Positions 29,998-31,949 of a stretch of 31,949 nt of DNA are shown in pieces. Source of the DNA: Linderina pennispora. Its lineage: Eukaryota > Kickxellomycota > Kickxellomycetes > Kickxellales > Kickxellaceae. The translations under genes and the position numbers were made by a program. The stretch spans positions 1 to 31,949 of the forward strand of contig NW_024468360.1 of NCBI RefSeq assembly GCF_002104995.1. Reading direction: 5' to 3'. Numbering within the stretch: position 1 is the stretch's first letter; each line of letters begins with the position of its first letter. The notes below the pieces were generated by a model. It saw only the letters and a list, made by a program, of their open reading frames with translations. It made no database searches and was not told the origin of the DNA.

Positions 29998-31949
29998 TTA
30001 GTCTTCCAGATCCTTATCCTTGCTGCTGTTCCCCGGAGTATGGATAGCGGTACGCACTCTGGTCCACGAGCTGCTGGTGCTCACAGGCTGGGTGATGAAC
30101 GGAGTGTTGCCCTCGGTCGGCAGGGTGGACGAGCGGCCCAGCGAGGGCAGGTCGGGGAGGAAATTCACGCCATCCTCGTCTGTCCCTTGCGCTGCTGCTG
30201 CGAGTGGCGGATGGCGCCAAAGAACCTGACGGCCCGCTGGACATCGCGGATCGAGGACTCGACGCGCATGCGGGTGGTCGAGACCTCGGGCAGGTGCTGC
30301 TGGGCGGGGGACTCGGCGCTCTCGAGACCGAAGCAGGCGCTAAAGTCAGGCAGGGTGCGCAGGAAGAAGCCGACGGGCAGCGACAGGACGCCAATGAACA
30401 GGGTTCCGAGCCACTGCTCAGCAGACAGCGAGGTGGTGGAGAAGGCGATGCCACCGAATTCGACAATCAGCCACTGGACGCCAATGACGACGACCTGAAC
30501 GAGCAGGAAGCCAGTGTCGTTGTGGATGTTGGCAAAGACGTTGAACTCGTGGGGCTGAATGCGGCGGCAGTTGACCTGGTTGAAGACCTGCAGGAACACG
30601 AACGAGTTGAAGACCATGGTGCGCAGCTGCGCCAGGCCTGCGTCGGTGTACTTGAGATGGAAGATCTCGTGGCCGTAGTTCAGCAGCAGCAGGTTGATGG
30701 CGACCTGGAAGATAGCCTGGCCGATGATCATGCGCCACATCTCGAAGGTGATCAGGGCCGAGTTGCGCTGCTGTGGCGGGCGGTCCAGAACCTCGTCTGT
30801 CGGGCCCTCAGTGGCCAGGGCCAGGGCAGCCAGGGTGTCCATGATCAGGTTGACCCAGAGCAGCTGCACGGCCGTCAGGGCTGACTGGCCGTCGGCGCTG
30901 AACACGGATGAGATGAAGGTCAGGAACACAGCAGTGATGTTGACGGTGAGCTGGAACTGCAGGAACTTGCGCACGCTGTCGTTGACCGCACGGCCCCAGC
31001 GCGCCTTGACAATCGACTTGAAGTCGTCGTCCATCAGGATGATATCGGAGGCTTCCTTGGCCACCTCAGTACCGGCAATGCCCATCGAGAAGCCGACGTC
31101 GGCAGCTTGAGCGCCGGCGAGTCGTTGGTGCCGTCACCAGTCATAGCCACGACCTCGTTGCGCTCCTGCAGGCGCTCAACCATAATCTGCTTGTCGAGGG
31201 GCGACGAGCGCGCCATGACCTGCAGACGGGGGAGCACAGCGTGCTGCTCCTCGGGGCTCAGCTGGCGCCATTGCGGGCCGGTGATGGCCTTGCCGCCCTT
31301 GGTCAGGATGCCAGCATCGCGGGCAATGGCACGTGCAGTCTCGATGTTATCACCAGTGATCATGCGGACAATGACGCCGGCCTTGTGGCAGTCAGCGACG
31401 GCCTGACGGACACCTGGGCGCAGCGGGTCCTGGATGCCCATGACACCGATCCAGATGAGGTCGGACAGCGGCGCGTCCTCGTCGCTGCAGCTGGTGCTCG
31501 TCGTCGGAAATGTCCTTAAAGGCCAGGGCAAAGGTACGCAGGGCATGGTTGGCCATCATCGAGATGTTGCGCAGGGCCTGGTTGCGGGCCGCCTGGTCGA
31601 GCGGATGCATATCTCCGTTCTCGTCGACATACTTGGAGCATGCGCGCAGGACAATCTCCGAGGCGCCCTTGGCGTGGACGCGGAACTGGCCGTTGGCAAG
31701 CGGGATGATGGTGGTCATGGTCTTCTTCTCGGACGAGAACGGATACACGCGGGCGGGCTTGTTGTCAGCGCGGACCGAGCGGTAGTCCTGGCCGCATGTC
31801 TTGGCAAAGCCCAGCAGGGCGCACTCGGACTTGGAGCCAATGAACTCGATGTGACCCGACTCGTCGGGACCCTCGAAGGCGGTGGAGTTGACGGCAATAC
31901 CCTGCATCAGCAGCTCCTTGGTGCCCTGGGGCAGACCCTTGAAGAAGGC
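29998..31949 (-). CDS. PMC1: PMC1-type P-type Ca2+-ATPase, C-terminal part, three frameshifts, runs off the window
   Basis: About 650 codons of a type IIB calcium pump. The nucleotide-binding domain shows MQGIAVNSTAFEG, FIGSKSECALLGFA, VYPFSSEKKTMTTII and RVHAKGASEIVLRACSKY. The P domain has DPLRPGVRQAVADCHKAG, MITGDNIETARAIA and the hinge AMTGDGTNDSPALK. Then come DVGFSMGIAGTEVAKEASDI, TM5-TM6 with VNLIMDTLAALALATE, and TM7-TM10. The DKTGT phosphorylation site lies beyond the right edge. The frame breaks at about 31495 (after DISDDEHQ), about 31106 (AAG-CTGCC, apparently missing a G) and about 30185. After the last break the frame gives TDEDGVNFLPDLPSLGRSST and ends at 29998-30000 with KDKDLED. 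Such pumps move cytosolic Ca2+ into the vacuole or out of the cell. It is either an expanded-family pseudogene or a victim of assembly indels. Confidence 0.82.

Noticed and set aside
31080-31120. Intron as the cause of the PMC1 frame breaks
   Set aside because: Conserved residues continue directly across the break, with no room for a GT-AG intron; a missing base fits better.

Overview
The window looks like a contig end from an early-diverging fungus. The evidence is small intron-poor genes, short introns with a CTAAY branch site, GC-rich codons in conserved genes, and single-copy fungal housekeeping genes. A zygomycete-grade lineage such as Kickxellomycotina is my best guess. This is an inference from gene content and style, because no ribosomal DNA or marker search was possible.

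Layout. 1-4.0 kb is AT-richer accessory DNA: a decayed repeat-family gene resembling fungal telomere-linked helicase proteins, then an MCT-type MFS transporter on the minus strand carrying three single-base frameshifts. 4.0-10.4 kb is a conserved block: ALG2 (N-glycan precursor assembly), GID5/ARMC8 (GID/CTLH ubiquitin ligase scaffold) and MEF1 (mitochondrial elongation factor G). 10.9-12.0 kb is a wrecked second copy of the MFS gene, with two in-frame deletions and three in-place micro-inversions. 12.3-14.6 kb holds a five-exon SET/Vps75-type histone chaperone with two micro-exons, and ribosomal protein uL16 (RPL10). 14.9-15.4 kb is an unrecognised decayed coding frame. 15.5-16.7 kb encodes a secreted protein with Kex2-like KR sites and related units. 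17.0-25.0 kb is a second conserved block: NKAP, mitochondrial GrpE (MGE1), proteasome alpha-2 (PRE8), a USP30/Ubp16-type deubiquitinase, mitochondrial PheRS (MSF1) and cyclin L. 25.0-30.0 kb is again AT-richer, with orphan reading frames. 30.0 kb to the end is the C-terminal half of a vacuolar or plasma-membrane type Ca2+-ATPase (PMC1-like), also frameshifted.

Functional links. Four genes serve mitochondria: MEF1 and MSF1 in translation, MGE1 in Hsp70 import and folding, and the USP30-like enzyme on the outer membrane. MSF1 and the USP30-like gene share one divergent promoter. NKAP and cyclin L are both RS-rich RNA-processing regulators. GID5, PRE8 and the USP belong to the ubiquitin-proteasome system. 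Most genes sit in divergent or tightly convergent pairs.

The most unusual observations are the in-place micro-inversions in the second MFS copy, the gene-conversion-like tract shared by the two inverted MFS copies, the Kex2-processed repeat protein, and single-base frameshifts at several otherwise conserved genes that probably reflect assembly errors.
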